Shown here in pieces: positions 60,477 through 64,000 of a stretch of 64,000 nt of DNA (its first letter is position 1; every line of letters begins with the position of its first letter). Location: NCBI GenBank assembly GCA_028875245.1, contig JAPPEU010000087.1:111314-175313 (forward strand), given 5' to 3'. The stretch is from Chloroflexota bacterium. Its GTDB lineage: Bacteria > Chloroflexota > Anaerolineae > Aggregatilineales > Phototrophicaceae. The notes beneath the pieces are model-generated. The model searched no databases, was not told the DNA's origin, and worked only from the letters and a program-made list of their open reading frames with translations. Position numbers and translations under genes: made by a program.

Positions 60477-61517
60477 ATGGCCGTCTCACTCACCCAACAG
60501 ATTTCCGGCCTAGCGCCGATGCAGCCGAGCAAGGCGGACTGGGACCAATTTGTCTCTTCGCAGCCGCGCGCCCATCTGCTGCAGCTTTCTGCCTGGGGCG
60601 CGCTGAAATCTCAATTCGACTGGGGCTCGCGGATCGTGGCGCTGGGGGACGGGGACAAGATTCACGCCGGCGCGCAGGTTTTGCTCAAGCGTCTTCCCAT
60701 GCGCCTGGGCGCGATGGCCTATGTGCCGATGGGGGGCTACGCGAGCGCCCCGGAGCATTATCCCCTGCTCTGGGATGCGATTGGGCGCGAGACCGGCGCC
60801 GCCTTCATCAAACTGGAGCCGGGTCACTTTCCGCCGGGCATGACGCCTGATCTCGCCAGCATGGGCTTCCGGCAAAGCCCGCAGACAATCCAGCCGCCGC
60901 GCACAATCGTCATCGACATTGCGGATGACGACGACGTTATCTTGCGCCGCATGAATCAAGGCACGCGCCGCAAAATCCGCAAGAGCCTTGCAAGCGGGCT
61001 CGACCTGGTCGAAGGCTCGCGGGCCGACATCACGGCCTTCAGCCGCCTGATGGCGCAGACGGGCGAGCGAAACGACTTCGGCGTGCACAGCGATGCTTAC
61101 TTCGAAAACGTGTATGACCTGCTGATACCCGATTACGGCGCGCTGCTGCTCGCGCGGCATGAGGGCGATCTGCTGGCGGCCATCATGGTCTTTGCGCTGG
61201 GCGATTCCGCCTGGTATCTCTACGGCGCCTCAGCGCGGGAGAAGCGCAACGCCTACGCCACTTACGGCATCCAGTGGGCGGCGATCCAGTGGGCGAAGGA
61301 ACGCGGCTGCCGTTATTATGATCTTTGGGGTGTGCCGGACACCGACGAAGCGGCGCTGGAGGCGCAATTTCGCGAGCGTCGGGATGGCCTCTGGGGCGTC
61401 TACGGCTTCAAGCGCGGCTGGGGCGGCCAACTGCGGCGTTCCCTTGGCGCCTGGGACAAAGCTTATAATCCGGCGATCTACGCCGCCTACCGCGCTGCGC
61501 TGCGACTCAAGCGCTGA
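60477..61517 (+). CDS. FemX-like aminoacyltransferase, copy 1
   Basis: 346 residues, FemAB family (lipid II:glycine or alanine transferase), which adds bridge residues from aminoacyl-tRNA to the peptidoglycan stem side chain. Two GNAT-like domains: HLLQLSAWGALKSQFDW, then RRMNQGTRRKIRKSLASG (conserved R-R-K-I-R-K), LYGASAREKRNAYATYGIQWAAIQWAKERGCRYYDLWGVP and FKRGWGGQLRRSLGAWD at the end. ATG 60477 chosen; a TTG at 60459 adds six residues. Tandem with copy 2. Confidence 0.9.
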   Translation: MAVSLTQQISGLAPMQPSKADWDQFVSSQPRAHLLQLSAWGALKSQFDWGSRIVALGDGDKIHAGAQVLLKRLPMRLGAMAYVPMGGYASAPEHYPLLWDAIGRETGAAFIKLEPGHFPPGMTPDLASMGFRQSPQTIQPPRTIVIDIADDDDVILRRMNQGTRRKIRKSLASGLDLVEGSRADITAFSRLMAQTGERNDFGVHSDAYFENVYDLLIPDYGALLLARHEGDLLAAIMVFALGDSAWYLYGASAREKRNAYATYGIQWAAIQWAKERGCRYYDLWGVPDTDEAALEAQFRERRDGLWGVYGFKRGWGGQLRRSLGAWDKAYNPAIYAAYRAALRLKR

Positions 61518-61527
61518 AAGGGAAAGG

Positions 61528-62592
61528 ATACCGGCCGTTCTCAAGATCAGCGAGATTGACGAGCGTGAGAACTGGAACGCCCGCTTGCGTGGCCTGCCCT
61601 ATTCGCACGTCTTGCAGACCTGGGAGTGGGGCGAGTTCAAACGCGCCGCCGGCTGGATACCGCAGCGCCTCGCCTTCATTCGCGCTGGAAAGCCTGTCGC
61701 GATGGCAAGCCTGCTGACGCGCAAAATGGGACCGCTCCAGGTCATGTACGTCAGCAAGGGCCCCGCTATGGATTATGCCGACCATGAGCTCGCCGTGCAG
61801 GTGTTCAGCGAATTAGAGAGGCGAGCGCGCCGCATCGGCCTCGTCTGGCTGAAGATAGACCCCGATGTGATCGCGGCGACGGGCCTGCCGAAGACCAAAG
61901 AAGAATGCGCATGCGGCGGCGGCCGCGCGATCACGCAAACGCTCAAAAGGCGCGGCTGGCGTTTCGCCACCTCGCAAGTGCAGTTTCGCAACACGCTGAC
62001 CATCGACTTGAACCGGAGCGAAGACGAAATCCTGGCGGCGATGAGCGGCAACACGCGCCGCAAAATCCGCGTCGCCGGGAAGAAAGGCGTCAGCATACGA
62101 AACGCCTCGATTGAAGACCTACCCCTGCTTTACCAGCTCTATCAGGTCACCGGCGAACGCGATAAATTCCTGATTCGCCCCTTCGATTATTATCGCCGCG
62201 CCTGGGAGGCCTTCATGCGCGCCGGGCTCGCCCATGCGCTGATCGCCGAGGTGAACGGCGTCGCCATCGCCCATGTCATCCTCTTTCACTTCGGGCGCAA
62301 ATGCTGGTACTTTTATGGCGCTTCCGCCAACGAAGAGCGCCAGCGCATGCCCAACTACGCCTTGCAATGGGCGGCGATCCAGTGGGCCAAGGCGCAGGGA
62401 TACGAGACCTACGATATGTGGGGCGCGCCAGATACGTTTGATGAAAGCGACAGCCTCTGGGGCGTATACCAGTTCAAACGCGGCTTTCGCGGGCGCTTGA
62501 CCCGCCATATCGGCGCCTGGGATTTTGCGCCACACCCGACTTTGTATTACATTTATCATCAGTTTGTTCCCAGGCTGCTCGGAGTCATCTGA
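61528..62592 (+). CDS. FemX-like aminoacyltransferase, copy 2 (start unresolved)
   Basis: About 350 residues, paralogue of copy 1: YSHVLQTWEWGEFKRAAGW, MSGNTRRKIRVAGKKG, FYGASANEERQRMPNYALQWAAIQWAKAQGYETYDMWGAPD, FKRGFRGRLTRHIGAWD. It follows copy 1 after a few bases. A good SD (AAAGGGAAAGG, 61517-61527) is present, but no ATG, GTG or TTG occurs in frame between it and the conserved ISEIDERENW. The start given is the ATA at 61528 and is only a placeholder. Nearest canonical in-frame start upstream lies inside copy 1 near 61384. Sequencing error or a rare start codon is possible. Confidence 0.85.
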   Translation: MPAVLKISEIDERENWNARLRGLPYSHVLQTWEWGEFKRAAGWIPQRLAFIRAGKPVAMASLLTRKMGPLQVMYVSKGPAMDYADHELAVQVFSELERRARRIGLVWLKIDPDVIAATGLPKTKEECACGGGRAITQTLKRRGWRFATSQVQFRNTLTIDLNRSEDEILAAMSGNTRRKIRVAGKKGVSIRNASIEDLPLLYQLYQVTGERDKFLIRPFDYYRRAWEAFMRAGLAHALIAEVNGVAIAHVILFHFGRKCWYFYGASANEERQRMPNYALQWAAIQWAKAQGYETYDMWGAPDTFDESDSLWGVYQFKRGFRGRLTRHIGAWDFAPHPTLYYIYHQFVPRLLGVI

Positions 62593-62648
62593 ACAACTTG
62601 GCGGCCCAGGCCGAGAACAGGCTATCCAGGCGATGCAAACACAACGCT

Positions 62649-63698
62649 TCAAGTCTCGCTCGCTTGCAGATTCGCATAAGCCCGATGCGCGCGATCGACC
62701 ACGTCGCCTGCGTTAAATAGGCGGGCAAATTCTCCTAGCGCCAACGCGAGTTCGCCGTCGCTTAGGTCACGGGAAAGAAAGACCCGTTCGCCATAATCGG
62801 CCAGCTCCTGCATGACCCAATCGTATTTGTAGTATGCCAGGCCCAGCCAGTCCAGCGAGCGCTCGCCATAGCCGCTCAGAAATGCCTCAGTGGTCCAGGC
62901 CGGGCGGCCATCTTCGACGAAGAACATCAAGTCGCGCTCTTTGGGCGCGAGGGTGGTTTCATCCCAATCTACGATATGAATAAAGCCGGTCCCGTCGATG
63001 ATGATATTGGCCGGGTGAATATCGGCGTGGCAAAGCAGGAATGCGGGGGAACGGCCTTTTAGTTGCGCGCCCAAAGCCAGGTAGCGGCGGCGCGACAATT
63101 CGATTTGGGCCAGGTTCTGACGCCAGATCAGCGCCATCTCCTCAGCGATGGCATGCTGAAACCGGCCACGAGCGAGGGCGCCTTCGACGCGCGCCAGTTT
63201 CTCAAGCCATTTCAGCGCGAAGGCCGCGCGCGGGATAGCGCTCGTCAGGCTCGGCGGGATGGCTGCGCTGTGTATCGCCGCCATGATTGCGCCCCAGTCG
63301 CGCCATTGCGTCGGCGTCAAGCTCATGTCCCATCTGGATTTGCCCTCAATAAAGGGATACAGCGTCAGGGCATAGGCATCCGCGCGCGCGAAGAGCTGGC
63401 CCGATGTCGTTGGCAAGGGTGCGACTGCGTTTCGCAGGCCGCGGCGGCGCAGAAACTGCGGCACGAGGAGCGCGGCTTCGTTCACTTCGCCCTTGCGCAG
63501 CTTGAGATAGCAGGCGCCGGACGCGCTCTCGACGCGAAAGGCCCAGGCGCGCGCGTCATTGCCCAGCGGCAGGAACTCCAGCGCAGGCGACTTGAGATCA
63601 TAATTGGCGCGCAACTGCGCGATTATGATTTCGTCTGCCAGCTTCGGTGGTTCCAACATGCGCTGCCCCAATAAAGACCGGGTAGATTTCGACTCCAT
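62649..63698 (-). CDS. Aminoglycoside phosphotransferase-family kinase
   Basis: 349 residues of the APH/choline-kinase fold. FLLCHADIHPANIIID is the catalytic loop (H-x-D-x4-N) and IHIVDWDETTLAPKERDL is the metal-binding loop (D-x-D/E). N-lobe VESASGACYLKLRKGE has the ATP Lys. Likely a small-molecule kinase (sugar, choline, homoserine type) rather than a resistance gene. ATG 63698 chosen, TTG 63716 and ATG 63659 are alternatives. Convergent with femX2 across 56 bases. Confidence 0.85.
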   Translation of the reverse strand: MESKSTRSLLGQRMLEPPKLADEIIIAQLRANYDLKSPALEFLPLGNDARAWAFRVESASGACYLKLRKGEVNEAALLVPQFLRRRGLRNAVAPLPTTSGQLFARADAYALTLYPFIEGKSRWDMSLTPTQWRDWGAIMAAIHSAAIPPSLTSAIPRAAFALKWLEKLARVEGALARGRFQHAIAEEMALIWRQNLAQIELSRRRYLALGAQLKGRSPAFLLCHADIHPANIIIDGTGFIHIVDWDETTLAPKERDLMFFVEDGRPAWTTEAFLSGYGERSLDWLGLAYYKYDWVMQELADYGERVFLSRDLSDGELALALGEFARLFNAGDVVDRAHRAYANLQASET

Positions 63699-63780
63699 GA
63701 TAACTTCGCGGAGCAAACTAGAAAACTCCGTGCCCTCAATAAAACCAAGTATGTAATTGAAATCTTACTATTAGAAGAAC

Positions 63781-64000
63781 TGTCGGGGCGTTTGACCCGC
63801 AGTGTCGGCGGTCAGTGTCTACGCGACCTATGTCGCGGCGCTGAAACGCCCGAAAAATGGAAACACCTTATTTGGCTTTCTCCGCGCTCTCCGCGTTCTC
63901 TTATTTAATGAACCTGCCAAATTCCATCTGCAATCATAGCGAAATTTGTAGGGGCGATTTATCAGTGTCTGTTGAAAAACAGCCTTAAATGAAGTTAGTT
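63781..64000 (+). repeat. Composite repeat region at the window end
   Basis: GGGGCGTTT (63785-63793) and AAACGCCC (63844-63851) enclose a smaller palindrome with GCGAC-CTAT-GTCGC. Then 63880-63971 repeats the 33926-34020 unit: CTCTCCGCGTTCTCTTATTT, GAACCTGCCAAATTCC, CATAGCGAAATTTGTAGGGG, TCAGTGTCTG. No gene is seen from 63699 to 64000; the repeat may continue beyond the window. Confidence 0.65.

Noticed and set aside
62649..63698. Aminoglycoside resistance gene
   Set aside because: Only the generic kinase motifs of the family are present; sequence and context give no support for resistance.

Overview
The window is one contiguous stretch of a GC-rich (about 60 %) bacterial chromosome, densely coded and dominated by housekeeping genes. 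The content fits a member of the Chloroflexota, probably near Anaerolineae. The signs are a menaquinone-type methyltransferase, a complex I membrane arm with two NuoM proteins, two tandem S1-domain proteins in place of one long RpsA, FemX-type peptidoglycan-bridging enzymes, an archaeal/eukaryote-like ProRS and many short GTAGGGGCG-type palindromic repeats. This assignment is inferred from gene content; no rRNA or other phylogenetic marker was run.

Layout. 1-10 kb: 3' part of a biotin carboxylase gene with its BCCP partner, a secreted di-haem cytochrome, two GT-C membrane glycosyltransferases, a CHAD protein, an SDR oxidoreductase and a YbaK-type deacylase. 10-23 kb: pfkA, dnaE, mutM, an MBL-fold hydrolase, secA, a small coiled-coil membrane protein with an operator-like promoter, a VTT/TVP38 protein, prs and trxA. 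23-30 kb: the heat-shock cluster hrcA-grpE-dnaK-dnaJ followed by prmA and menG/ubiE. 30-43 kb (minus strand): a translation/RNA cluster with infA, rpsU, two S1 proteins, a phosphoribosyltransferase, a degenerate methyltransferase, pnp, rpsO, a tandem-NYN putative ribonuclease and proS. 43-47.4 kb: MazG-like hydrolase, polyprenyl glycosylphosphotransferase, GT2 and murE. 47.5-60 kb (minus strand): an energy-conversion block, transcribed nuoA-H-J-K-L-M2-M1-N and then atpZ-atpB-atpE-atpF/H. It contains only membrane sectors: no NuoB/C/D/E/F/G/I and no F1 alpha, beta, gamma or epsilon. 60.5-64 kb: two FemX-like transferases, an APH-family kinase and repeats.

The most unusual coding features lie in the energy block and the RNA cluster. 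Subunit b of the ATP synthase is fused to the C-terminal domain of delta. Subunit a carries a His/Asp/Ala-rich insertion of about 180 residues in an extracytoplasmic loop. One of the two NuoM proteins lacks the conserved TM7 lysine. nuoL contains an in-frame 36-bp repeat with G/C homopolymer runs. A 717-residue protein next to rpsO-pnp has two NYN nuclease domains and winged-helix-like repeats, and is preceded by a near-consensus promoter and a hairpin plus U-tract in its leader. The second S1 gene has a perfect TTGACA-N17-TATAAT promoter and a long structured leader. No CRISPR array, tRNA, rRNA, transposase or prophage gene was recognised.
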